Below are positions 1-7,896 of a stretch of 64,000 nt of DNA, piece by piece. The notes under the pieces were generated by a model. It was given only the letters and a program-made list of their open reading frames with translations, made no database searches and was not told the origin of the DNA. Both the position numbers and the translations under genes were made by a program. Each line of letters begins with the position of its first letter. The stretch's first letter is position 1. The stretch comes from Lawsonella clevelandensis. GTDB lineage: Bacteria; Actinomycetota; Actinomycetes; Mycobacteriales; Mycobacteriaceae. The stretch lies in NCBI RefSeq assembly GCF_003241315.1, contig NZ_QFOZ01000001.1, positions 186,001 to 250,000 of the forward strand, given 5' to 3'.

Positions 1-78
1 GAGGATACTCCCGAGTGGAAGCGGTCTCATTTGCGTGCACAAATTCGTGCCGCTAAGAGACTCGCTGCAGCAGCATAG
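1..78 (+). CDS. C-terminal fragment, probably ATP synthase epsilon subunit
   Basis: Only the last 25 codons of a gene that begins outside the window are present, ending in TAG at 76-78. The peptide is charged and then alanine-rich (ends KRLAAAA), like the C-terminal helix of F1 epsilon subunits. The main argument is context: the next gene is a DUF2550 protein, which lies directly after atpC in mycobacteria and corynebacteria. The fragment is too short to prove this by sequence alone. Confidence 0.45.
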   Translation, partial: EDTPEWKRSHLRAQIRAAKRLAAAA

Positions 79-152
79 TAAAAAAAGAATAGATGACTTT
101 GTTTTGTACTTGGACTCTAACGACAAGTTGGAAATAGAAGTGGAATTCAAGG

Positions 153-158
153 TATGCT
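153..158 (+). promoter_or_regulatory. -10 box TATGCT, leaderless DUF2550 gene
   Basis: TATGCT is followed by exactly six bases and then the ATG at 165. No Shine-Dalgarno sequence precedes that ATG. The geometry puts the transcription start at the start codon. Confidence 0.5.
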
Positions 159-164
159 GCCCTT

Positions 165-599
165 ATGTGGTGGGTTAGTATCGTAGCCGTCGGTGTGTTA
201 CTTATTGCACTGGCGGCTGCGTTGTATTTTTTCTACCGTCACATGACTGCACTGCAGGGTAAGGGGACGGGAGTGCTCATGCGGACGCTGCCTGCGGAAG
301 GCAGTCATGGGTGGCGTCATGGGATCCTCGTCTATGAAGAAAATTGTGTACGCTACTACCAACTTCTTAAGTTTGTTAGCCGTCAATCATTCGATTTAAA
401 TCGCGAAGACATTCGTATCTCATCTCGTCGCAGCCCAAACTCTTCTGAGAGTTCGTTGATGGAAGAGAATACTCGTATTGTTTCCGTCACTGGCTGCACC
501 CCAGAGGTAGAGTTAGCATTAAGTCCATCTGCGCATGCAGCATTATTGTCGTGGTTAGAATCTCGTCCCTCTAAGCGGTTATACCACCAAGGTCTGTAA
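165..599 (+). CDS. DUF2550 family membrane-anchored protein
   Basis: A 144-residue protein. Residues 4-24 form one hydrophobic membrane segment (VSIVAVGVLLIALAAALYFF) near the N-terminus; the rest is soluble and contains a GWRHGILVY motif and an RRSP motif typical of the actinobacterial DUF2550 family (Rv1312-like). Its biochemical role is unknown. Family members sit next to the ATP synthase operon, as this one appears to. The start at 165 fits the membrane segment and has a -10 box six bases upstream, so the mRNA is probably leaderless. It faces the adenylate cyclase gene, which converges from the right. Confidence 0.85.
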   Translation: MWWVSIVAVGVLLIALAAALYFFYRHMTALQGKGTGVLMRTLPAEGSHGWRHGILVYEENCVRYYQLLKFVSRQSFDLNREDIRISSRRSPNSSESSLMEENTRIVSVTGCTPEVELALSPSAHAALLSWLESRPSKRLYHQGL

Positions 600-655
600 A
601 TATTTGTGCTCTTTTTACTCTTCTTGTGAGGAGAGCTTTTTGTGGGGCAGCGACT

Positions 656-2386
656 TTATAACTGTGTGGTGTTGTGGTCGGGCGTATTAGTCTGCATAGT
701 GCCGTCGTGGTGCTTGTTCTGCTGCTGTCGTTCCTTGCGTAGGGCAAAAGATGTGACAACGGGGTTTTCTGGGCGTGCAAGTACGGTTGCGTCGGAGCGA
801 CCTCGTAGGACTGTTGCGCCGTCAATCATCCAGAAATGGGCTTCTTCTTCATTGGCCATATTAACTGTTCTCTGTGACGCTAAAATACGGCCGGGCTCTT
901 GTTTAGCAAGCTCAGACAGGCGCGATGCGATATTGACGGGATCACCGATAACGGTGTATTCGTAACGATCTTTTGACCCAATATTGCCGGCAACTACACG
1001 GCCTGCTGATATTCCTACTGCGGCAGCAATCTCGGGAAGTTCATGATCGAGACGGTTCATAACTACCCGAGCGCAATAGAGTGATGCGCCTGCTGGATCC
1101 GGGTGATCGTCCGGGACATTAAAAATGGCTAGTACTGCATCGCCGGCGAATTTATTAACGACTCCACCTGCACGATTAACTTCCTCTACAACAATTGTGT
1201 AGAAGCGATTGAGCAGGTCAACAACGGTGTAACTGTCGTATTCTAAACTGAGCTTTGTAGACCCAATAATGTCAATAAAGAAGACAGAAGCGTCTCGCTT
1301 TGTGACGTTTCGTTCTTCAGGCTGAGCAGAGAGCGCCTGATCAGCAATTTTTGACCCCACGTGTTGGCGGAATAGGTCTTTTATATGCTGTTGTTCGCGC
1401 AGCTCATGCACCATGTTGTTGAATCCAGCTTGAAGTTCACCAATTTCAGAGCCATCGAACACTGCAACTTCGGTATCTAAATCACCCACTGATACGCGTT
1501 CCATGCCGTGACGTACTTGCTGCAATGGGGGAGTGATGTACGTGGAAATCTGCAGGTTGAGTACAGCGGAGAAGAGTAGTACGCATACTGCAATGATGAC
1601 GATGAAGCGTGACATCTCTTGGATAGAGAATTCAGTTGTATGAAGATTCGTAGCACCAATAAGAAGAAGCCCTAGGATAGGCAAACCGGTACCTGCCAAC
1701 CATACGAGGAACATGCGGGACGCAATTCCCGTGACGGTACGGCTTTGTGGCCCATAGTGGGAGAGGACAACGGAAGCTGCGGGGCGGAGCGCGAACTCTG
1801 AGGCGAGAAAACAGAGTGCCGCCATAATGATTGACCCAACGATAACAGTAAGGGCAACTTTTAACCCCATAGAGGGTTCTATATGGCCATAACAACAGCC
1901 GAAAATAAGCGCCCCAATAAGCCAGAGAATGAGCTGTAGAAGTGTCAGGTAACGCGGCCCGAGTAAAACTAGCGTGCGATTTTTCTCTGTAGGGGGTTGT
2001 TCATCGACGAACCACTTCAAAGCATAGTTTGTATAGAAGTAGCACCCAGAAATTCCCACAATATAAGAGATAGCGATAAAGGCAGGAACTGCTTTCCAGG
2101 TAAGTGTTGCGACGTCGGGAGCAAAGATACGATCTGACGGCACAATGCTGGAGATAATGAGGAGACATGCCAGAGCACCGGATAAGTGAGCGCCGCTGAG
2201 GAGTGCCCACAAAAGAAGAAAAATACGAGTTCGTGTTTTTTTCGGTGTGTCGTTAGCAGATCCGAGAAGAGGAGACCCGAACCGCGATTCGTGTTTCTTG
2301 GGAGTCTCTTCTGTGGATGATTCCACCGGAGTAATGTACCTACGAGGGTACGGAGGCCGGTGTGGTTTGGGAGAGTGCGCAGTCAT
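656..2386 (-). CDS. Membrane-bound class III adenylate cyclase with HAMP domain
   Basis: Makes cAMP from ATP at the cytoplasmic membrane. The 576-residue protein has a charged N-terminus, about six membrane segments (roughly residues 50-285), a HAMP linker (about 290-340) and a class III cyclase domain (about 375-540). The catalytic set is intact: FIDIIGST with the first metal Asp, KFAGDA with the substrate Lys and second metal Asp, EYTVIGDPVN with the adenine-selecting Asp, and ASRL with the transition-state Arg. This is the Rv1318c-Rv1320c architecture. I chose the ATG at 2386 because it avoids overlap with the Nudix gene and has TAGGCT (2395-2400, minus strand) eight bases upstream; an in-frame ATG at 2431 would add 15 residues. 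Confidence 0.9.
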   Translation of the reverse strand: MTAHSPKPHRPPYPRRYITPVESSTEETPKKHESRFGSPLLGSANDTPKKTRTRIFLLLWALLSGAHLSGALACLLIISSIVPSDRIFAPDVATLTWKAVPAFIAISYIVGISGCYFYTNYALKWFVDEQPPTEKNRTLVLLGPRYLTLLQLILWLIGALIFGCCYGHIEPSMGLKVALTVIVGSIIMAALCFLASEFALRPAASVVLSHYGPQSRTVTGIASRMFLVWLAGTGLPILGLLLIGATNLHTTEFSIQEMSRFIVIIAVCVLLFSAVLNLQISTYITPPLQQVRHGMERVSVGDLDTEVAVFDGSEIGELQAGFNNMVHELREQQHIKDLFRQHVGSKIADQALSAQPEERNVTKRDASVFFIDIIGSTKLSLEYDSYTVVDLLNRFYTIVVEEVNRAGGVVNKFAGDAVLAIFNVPDDHPDPAGASLYCARVVMNRLDHELPEIAAAVGISAGRVVAGNIGSKDRYEYTVIGDPVNIASRLSELAKQEPGRILASQRTVNMANEEEAHFWMIDGATVLRGRSDATVLARPENPVVTSFALRKERQQQNKHHDGTMQTNTPDHNTTQL

Positions 2387-2397
2387 TGTCTTTAAGC

Positions 2398-2994
2398 CTA
2401 AAACTCCACATGTAGTTGTACCAATGACCATGCAGCCAGGGTCTGCGCATCATTAATAAGACCAGCGGATATAGACTTTTTTAGTTTCGGTAGTGGCCAC
2501 CATCGGCACACTATATCGGCTTCCGTATCTTCTCTTTCTGGCGAGCCAGGGGTTAAGTCACGCATAAGAAAAACATGTTGTACTTGGTCAACGAATCCGG
2601 GAGCTACGTCAATACAACCAACTTTAGTGACGGTTGCTGCACGATAGCCTGTTTCTTCGCGGAGCTCTCTTTGCGCAAGGTCATTTGGGTTTTGCTCAGC
2701 ACGATGTGGAGCAGTCCCGGCGATGAATTCCCAGGAGCGTCGCTGGAGAGCGTAGCGGTACTGCTCCACCATAAGAACTTCGCCTTCTTTATGACATTGG
2801 GAAGGCCGCCATGCCACAACGACAACCCCACTGGGTTTATGAACAACGCCATAGATCCCGGGAGAACCATCTGCCTGCCGAAGATCAGATTCGGTAACTA
2901 CCATCCAGTTATTCCGATATACCTCGCGAGTTGCAAGAGTAGTTGGTTGTCCAAAAACAGGTTCGTGGGGTAGTGGACACTCGCAGCCTGACAT
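2398..2994 (-). CDS. Nudix hydrolase, ADP-ribose pyrophosphatase-like
   Basis: A 198-residue Nudix protein that probably hydrolyses a nucleoside diphosphate sugar such as ADP-ribose. The Nudix helix RELREETGY is complete at about residues 114-122, but the preceding loop is longer than canonical: from the conserved Gly the first Glu comes after six residues instead of five, and the spacing from that Glu to the RE pair is eight rather than seven. The fold elements VLMVEQYRYA and WEFIAG before it match the ADP-ribose pyrophosphatase branch. The substrate is not provable from sequence. It is divergent from nucS; both starts have -10 boxes immediately upstream. Confidence 0.82.
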   Translation of the reverse strand: MSGCECPLPHEPVFGQPTTLATREVYRNNWMVVTESDLRQADGSPGIYGVVHKPSGVVVVAWRPSQCHKEGEVLMVEQYRYALQRRSWEFIAGTAPHRAEQNPNDLAQRELREETGYRAATVTKVGCIDVAPGFVDQVQHVFLMRDLTPGSPEREDTEADIVCRWWPLPKLKKSISAGLINDAQTLAAWSLVQLHVEF

Positions 2995-3000
2995 AGCTCC

Positions 3001-3006
3001 ATTCTA
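3001..3006 (-). promoter_or_regulatory. -10 box TAGAAT, leaderless Nudix gene
   Basis: On the minus strand TAGAAT is followed by six bases (GGAGCT) and the ATG at 2994. A consensus-like -10 hexamer at this spacing implies a leaderless mRNA. Confidence 0.5.
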
Positions 3007-3040
3007 AGCAAGGTAATGCCCATTTCCACACAATCTGCCC

Positions 3041-3046
3041 TATCGT
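3041..3046 (+). promoter_or_regulatory. -10 box TATCGT, leaderless nucS
   Basis: TATCGT is followed by seven bases and the GTG at 3054. The AGGAGG run in between ends one base before the GTG, too close to act as a Shine-Dalgarno sequence, which supports leaderless initiation. Confidence 0.45.
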
Positions 3047-3053
3047 AGGAGGG

Positions 3054-3746
3054 GTGCGATTAGTTATTGCAGACTGCCAAGTAGATTATGTTGGTCGGCT
3101 AAGTGCCCACCTTCCTATGTCCCGTCGTCTTATTCTGATAAAAGCTGATGGTTCTATTAGCGTGCATGCAGATGACCGCGCTTATAAACCACTGAATTGG
3201 ATGACACCACCCTGTTGGTTTGACGAGCAAGATGTCTTAGATGAAGATGACGTACCCACTGGAGAAAAACTGTGGGTCGTCGAGAATAAAGCACGCGAGC
3301 AACTCCGTATTCTTATCGGAGATATTGTGCTGGATGAAGAAATTGAGCTTGGACCGGATCCTGGGCTTGAAAAAGATGGCGTGGAGCAACATCTTCAGGA
3401 ACTTTTAGCCGAGCATATTGATGTTTTGGGTGAAGGTTTTACGTTGGTACGGCGTGAGTACCCTACTGCCATTGGCCCTGTCGACATTCTGTGTCGGGAT
3501 GCGGAGGGAGGCGCAGTGGCAGTAGAGATTAAGCGTGTGGGTGGTATCGATGGGGTTGAGCAACTTACCCGTTATCTCGATATGTTGAATCGTGATCCAC
3601 TGTTGGCGCCGGTTATGGGAGTTTTTGCTGCACAGAGTATTAAACCGCAGGCGCAGACACTGGCGGAAGATCGTGGAATCCGTTGCGCTATCTTAGATTA
3701 TGATGAATTACGCGGTATCGAGAGTACTGAGCTGCGGCTTTTTTGA
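3054..3746 (+). CDS. nucS: Mismatch-specific endonuclease NucS/EndoMS
   Basis: A 230-residue nuclease that cuts both strands at mismatches and replaces MutS/MutL in most actinobacteria. The N-terminal DNA-binding part carries SVHADDRAYKPLNWM; the C-terminal PD-(D/E)XK-type nuclease carries GPVDILCRD (catalytic Asp) and VAVEIKR (Glu and Lys). It ends in ELRLF, matching the C-terminal beta-clamp binding motif known for the family. Length and sequence follow Rv1321 closely from the first residues, which supports the GTG start at 3054. The acidic linker around residues 62-75 (EDDVPTGEK) is slightly longer than in M. tuberculosis. Confidence 0.95.
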   Translation: MRLVIADCQVDYVGRLSAHLPMSRRLILIKADGSISVHADDRAYKPLNWMTPPCWFDEQDVLDEDDVPTGEKLWVVENKAREQLRILIGDIVLDEEIELGPDPGLEKDGVEQHLQELLAEHIDVLGEGFTLVRREYPTAIGPVDILCRDAEGGAVAVEIKRVGGIDGVEQLTRYLDMLNRDPLLAPVMGVFAAQSIKPQAQTLAEDRGIRCAILDYDELRGIESTELRLF

Positions 3747-3793
3747 TAGAAGAATACACTTGTTTGTAATGACGCAAGAGGTGAGGAAGTTTC

Positions 3794-4837
3794 GTGGAAA
3801 ATATTGATCTCTCTGCTCTCAAAAAAGTTGCAGAAGCCCGTGTTGCCGAAGAAGAACAACGTGCAAAAGCTCATCAGCCTCATCCAAACGAAGGCATGAC
3901 GGGAGCTGCAGCGGATAGTGCTCATACTGCTGCTAGTGCCGCTGAGAATGAGAGCACTATTTTCAGAACAGATACAGAGACATCTCATGGTGTCTCTCTC
4001 CCCACCGTTATTGAACTTACGGAAGCCAACTTTGAAGCTATGCTCAAGGTGTCGGACTATGTTCCCGTAGTTGTGGAACTATGGGCTGACTGGTCGCAGC
4101 CTTGTAAGCAGTTCACTCCTCTTCTTGAGAAGTTAGCCGCTGATTACCATGGTCAATGGATCCTTGCGACAGCAAATACTGAAAAAGAAGTAGTGCTGGC
4201 GCAAGCCTTCAAAGCGCAATCTGTACCGACAGTAGTGGCTATGGCGAAGGGACGTCCGCTTGATGCGTTTGCGGGTGTGCAGCCGGAAGCGCAGCTAAGG
4301 GGATGGCTTGATGCTCTCCTTAACGTTGTCAACGGACGATTGACTCCTATTCCTGCCGATGGCACTATTCCAGGACTTGACGCTTTTGGCGAGTTTGGAT
4401 CTACCTCAGAAGATGCTGTGCCTGCGTCACCTAGCATTGTTGATGAAGCGGATGCACTAGCCGATAAAGGCGACTATGCTGCCGCTGAGAAGCTACTGCA
4501 TGACTATTTGGCTCATCATCCGGGAGATCACGCGGCAGAATCGGCATTAGCCCTGTACCAAACGCTTGCCCGTGCAGCCACTACTGACGAGAACACTATT
4601 GCAAAAGCGGACGCACACCTAGACGATGTTTCTGCACAGTGCGATGCAGCCGATCGAGAGATGACAGAAGTAGGAGCAGAAGCAGCATTTATGCGATTGC
4701 TCAACACGATCGCTCGCACTACTGGTGATGACAGAGCTAAAGCACGTGACCATCTAGTGAAGCTATTCGCTATGTGTGACTCTGCCGATCCTCTAGTTTT
4801 AGCCGCACGGCAGCAATTAGCATCGTTGCTTTTTTAG
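3794..4837 (+). CDS. Thioredoxin-fold protein with TPR-like C-terminus
   Basis: A 347-residue cytosolic protein similar in layout to Rv1324 and CnoX/YbbN: a polar N-terminal stretch (1-70), a thioredoxin domain (about 75-180) and a helical, Ala-rich repeat region (about 215-347). The active-site motif reads WADWSQPCKQF, so the first cysteine of the usual CxxC is serine; only the second cysteine remains. It therefore probably does not act as a dithiol oxidoreductase; a holdase or co-chaperone role is known for CnoX relatives but is inference here. GTG start with AGGAAG seven bases upstream. Its TAG overlaps the stop codon of the convergent glgE by four bases. Confidence 0.85.
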   Translation: MENIDLSALKKVAEARVAEEEQRAKAHQPHPNEGMTGAAADSAHTAASAAENESTIFRTDTETSHGVSLPTVIELTEANFEAMLKVSDYVPVVVELWADWSQPCKQFTPLLEKLAADYHGQWILATANTEKEVVLAQAFKAQSVPTVVAMAKGRPLDAFAGVQPEAQLRGWLDALLNVVNGRLTPIPADGTIPGLDAFGEFGSTSEDAVPASPSIVDEADALADKGDYAAAEKLLHDYLAHHPGDHAAESALALYQTLARAATTDENTIAKADAHLDDVSAQCDAADREMTEVGAEAAFMRLLNTIARTTGDDRAKARDHLVKLFAMCDSADPLVLAARQQLASLLF

Positions 4838-6840
4838 GTATCTTTTCGATAGCAAAGACGTGCGCGACGCTTCCGTGGAATACGCGGAAGCGTAAAGATG
4901 TGTGCAATACTCTCCTCTGGTGTTAATTTCACATGATTGCAGTCTGTCCAGCGGAAAGTTTGTTGTGTGACATCGTCGTAAACGTCTATGTGGTCGTGCC
5001 AGTCCAATCCTAGGGCAGGCATGTTGAGACTGATTGTGGTCTCCTCTGTCTCTCGTGGATTGAGAGTAATAACAACACAAACAGAGTCACCAGTTTTTGG
5101 ATCGAATTTTGAGTATGCAATAACAGCATCATTATCGCAGTGATGAAAAACTAGCTGACGATTTTGCTGTAGTGCTGGATGCTCGCGACGAATACGGTTG
5201 AGGGTAGTAATCCACGGCTCTACGCTCTTTCCCTCTGCGCAGGCTTGGGCGAAATCGCGTGGACGGAGTTCATATTTTTCAGAGTGGAGGTATTCCTCCG
5301 AACCTGGTAGAACAGCATGTTCACAGATTTCAAAACCGGAGTACATACCCCAGCTGGCAAAGAGGGTAGCTGCCAGGGCAGCACGGATGGCAAACATTTG
5401 CGGGTTACCATCGTGCAGATTTTCCTGTAGCACACTGGGAGTATTAGTAAAAAGATTTGGCCGGGCTTCATCGAGGTGGCGGAGTGTGTGGAGACTGAAC
5501 TCCTCTAATTCTTGCTTTGTTGTTTTCCATATAAAGTGCGTGTAGGACTGCGAAAAGCCCAAACGTGCAAGACCGAACATAGGAGCAGGGCGGGTGAATG
5601 TTTCAGCAAGGAAAAGAACATCTGAATCTGTCTTTTTAATGCGAGAGATAAGGTCTTCCCAGAACATTCCCGGCTTACTATCGGGTCGGTCGACGGCGAA
5701 GATGCGGACGCCTCTTTTTATCCATACACGGACGATACGCTCGATTTCTTGTATCAGCCCGTCATAGTCATTGTCGAAGTTGAGAAGATAAATATCGGGG
5801 TATTTATGCGGAGGATTTTCCGCAACAGCCAGGTACCCATCGGGAAGGATAGTGAACCATTCGGGGTGTGACTGCACCCATGGATGGTCTGGAGCGCACT
5901 GCAAGGTAAGGCTGAGGGCAACATCTAAGCCCTGCTTGCGGGCAGCTTTAACAAGGTGGGCAAGATCTTTCTTAGTTCCCAACTGTGGATGGGTTGCGTC
6001 GTGACCGCCCTCTTTAGAACCAATAGCCCAGGAGCTGCCAACATCTTGTGGTGTTGCGGTAAGAGAATTGTCACGCCCTTTTCTATTCACTTCTCCAATG
6101 GGGTGAATGGGAGGAAAATAGACAACATCGAATCCCATGTCGGCAATGCGTTTTAACTCTTTTTCCGTGGTGGAGAAGCTACCGTGAACTGGTTTGCCAT
6201 TCTTGTCACGACCACCTGTAGACCGGGGGAAGAGCTCATACCAGGAGCTAAACATTGCCTTCGTACGATCGACCCATATGCGGTAAGGCTTCCCATGAGT
6301 GAGGAGATCTCGTACGGGACGTTTGGCAAGGATCTTTGTAACTTTTTTAGAGAGGGCCGGACCAACGCGTTCAGGTAGTGCAAGAGTAGTGTCGCGTAAG
6401 GCGTTAATAGCCTCTTGAAGCACTGCTTTTACAGTTTTTTTACTGTTTTGAAGCAATGCGGCTTCCAGTATTTCGGCACCAATTTCAAGATCGTTAGCAA
6501 GGTCGTGAGCTTCTTGGCCCGCATTAATCTTCGCAGTGATGTCGTGTACCCACGTAGAACGAACATCTGACCATGTATCAATGCGGAATGTCCACATTCC
6601 TTCAGTATCGGGGACAAAGCAAGCGTGAAAAGTATCGTCGATATCACCAGGCGTCATGCTAATACGCTGCGCTTTAGTATGGTCAGGACCCTTTACCCAG
6701 AGCGTACAAGCAAGTTTGTTGTACCCTTCGCGCCATGCGGTTGCGCTGACCGGAATAACTTCTCCTACAACAGCTTTAGAAGGAGAGTTTCCATTATCGA
6801 CAACGGGCTGGACATTAGTAACACCGAACCGTCCGATCAC
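4834..6840 (-). CDS. glgE: GlgE-like maltosyltransferase with degenerate active site
   Basis: Homologous throughout to GlgE (GH13 subfamily 3), which transfers maltosyl units from maltose 1-phosphate to alpha-glucan. The 668-residue protein keeps family hallmarks such as PPIHPIGEVNRKGRDNS, WAIGSKEGGHDATHP, CAPDHPW and SEKYELRPRDF. The nucleophile region, however, reads IFAVDRPDSKP where the family has FRVDNPHTKP: the nucleophile Asp is kept but the invariant Arg two residues before it is Ala and the following Asn is Arg. The acid/base Glu is present (FLAETFTRP). The third catalytic Asp, in NTPDIL, is Ser here (NTPSVL). I checked both sites in the DNA (about 5660-5710 and 5400-5460). The frame is open, so this may be a pseudoenzyme. 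GTG start at 6840 with AGGGAGA upstream; no glgB neighbour. Confidence 0.88.
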   Translation of the reverse strand: MIGRFGVTNVQPVVDNGNSPSKAVVGEVIPVSATAWREGYNKLACTLWVKGPDHTKAQRISMTPGDIDDTFHACFVPDTEGMWTFRIDTWSDVRSTWVHDITAKINAGQEAHDLANDLEIGAEILEAALLQNSKKTVKAVLQEAINALRDTTLALPERVGPALSKKVTKILAKRPVRDLLTHGKPYRIWVDRTKAMFSSWYELFPRSTGGRDKNGKPVHGSFSTTEKELKRIADMGFDVVYFPPIHPIGEVNRKGRDNSLTATPQDVGSSWAIGSKEGGHDATHPQLGTKKDLAHLVKAARKQGLDVALSLTLQCAPDHPWVQSHPEWFTILPDGYLAVAENPPHKYPDIYLLNFDNDYDGLIQEIERIVRVWIKRGVRIFAVDRPDSKPGMFWEDLISRIKKTDSDVLFLAETFTRPAPMFGLARLGFSQSYTHFIWKTTKQELEEFSLHTLRHLDEARPNLFTNTPSVLQENLHDGNPQMFAIRAALAATLFASWGMYSGFEICEHAVLPGSEEYLHSEKYELRPRDFAQACAEGKSVEPWITTLNRIRREHPALQQNRQLVFHHCDNDAVIAYSKFDPKTGDSVCVVITLNPRETEETTISLNMPALGLDWHDHIDVYDDVTQQTFRWTDCNHVKLTPEESIAHIFTLPRIPRKRRARLCYRKDT

Positions 6841-6940
6841 TGCGGTTTCTCCCTAAAAAGATATCACTCTTCGATATCAGCATAGTGGATAAACGGTACC
6901 GCTGATACCATCACTAGAGAGCAAGAGGAAGGGGTCTGAG

Positions 6941-7831
6941 GTGGCTTTCGCTGATAGTCCAGTACAGTATCCAACACAGCATTCAGCACACAATGGTGCA
7001 ACTGTATCATGGGGGAATGTTGTAGATGCGCGTGACGTCCTACTTTACCGCGGCGATACCACTCTTGTGGGTCCCCTTAGCTGGCGTGTTAATGCGGGTG
7101 AACAATGGATTATTTTTGGGCCTAATGGTGCCGGAAAGACATCCCTCCTACGCCTTCTAACTGGCGATCTGTACCCATCTCGAGGAACTCTGAACGTCCT
7201 CGGGGAAGAATTCGGGCATACTGATCTCACCGAATTACGAACTCGCATAGGAGTGTCCTCCGCTGCTTTAGCGCGTCATGTACCCGCCCAAGAAACTGTC
7301 CTCAATGTTGTCCTATCTGCCGGATATTCCATGCTTGGTCGGTGGAAAGAGGAATACCTTCCCGAAGACCTCGATAGGGCAACAGCATTACTGGAAGATT
7401 TCTCTGTTATTCATTTACACGATCGTCCCTTTGGCCTGTTAAGCGAAGGGGAGCAGAAGCGTGTCCTTATTGCGCGAGCTCTTATGGCGGTGCCAGAACT
7501 GTTACTTCTTGACGAACCCACTTCTGGTCTCGATCTAGGAGGCCGAGAAGATGTTATTGAACTGTTAGAACTTCTCGCACAAGATCCACAAGCCCCTGCC
7601 ATGGTTATGGTGACGCACCACGTAGAGGAAATCCCACGGTGTTTTACCCACGCAATGATCCTGCGTGAAGGACAGGTAGTTCACCAAGGTCCTATTGCAG
7701 ACGTCATTACATCGCAAACTATGTCGGATGCCTTCGCACAGCCCATTACCGTTACCAGGGAAGATGGGCGCTTTTTCGCACATCGTGACTATGCACGAGG
7801 CCGTCACAGTATGGATCTATCTGGCCGCTGA
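6941..7831 (+). CDS. ABC transporter ATP-binding protein without a nearby permease
   Basis: A 296-residue cytoplasmic ABC ATPase. It has Walker A FGPNGAGKTSLLRLL (about 66-80), an LSEGEQKRVLIARAL signature (about 168-182), Walker B LLLLDEPTSGLDLGG and the H-loop VTHHVEEI, so it should bind and hydrolyse ATP. The signature reads LSEGE rather than LSGGQ. No membrane partner is encoded nearby; related lone ATPases (YlmA type, Rv3041c) share this habit. The transported substrate is unknown. GTG start with AGGAAGGGG upstream. It is divergent from glgE across 100 bases. Confidence 0.88.
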   Translation: MAFADSPVQYPTQHSAHNGATVSWGNVVDARDVLLYRGDTTLVGPLSWRVNAGEQWIIFGPNGAGKTSLLRLLTGDLYPSRGTLNVLGEEFGHTDLTELRTRIGVSSAALARHVPAQETVLNVVLSAGYSMLGRWKEEYLPEDLDRATALLEDFSVIHLHDRPFGLLSEGEQKRVLIARALMAVPELLLLDEPTSGLDLGGREDVIELLELLAQDPQAPAMVMVTHHVEEIPRCFTHAMILREGQVVHQGPIADVITSQTMSDAFAQPITVTREDGRFFAHRDYARGRHSMDLSGR

Positions 7832-7896
7832 ACACCTATAGTTCCACAGTGTAAATAAGTGTAAATACAACCATAAAACGGATAAGGCAGCGAACT

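Noticed and set aside
642..965. 107-codon frame opposite the adenylate cyclase gene
   Set aside because: It lies wholly inside the cyclase coding region, whose motifs are unambiguous; no independent support.
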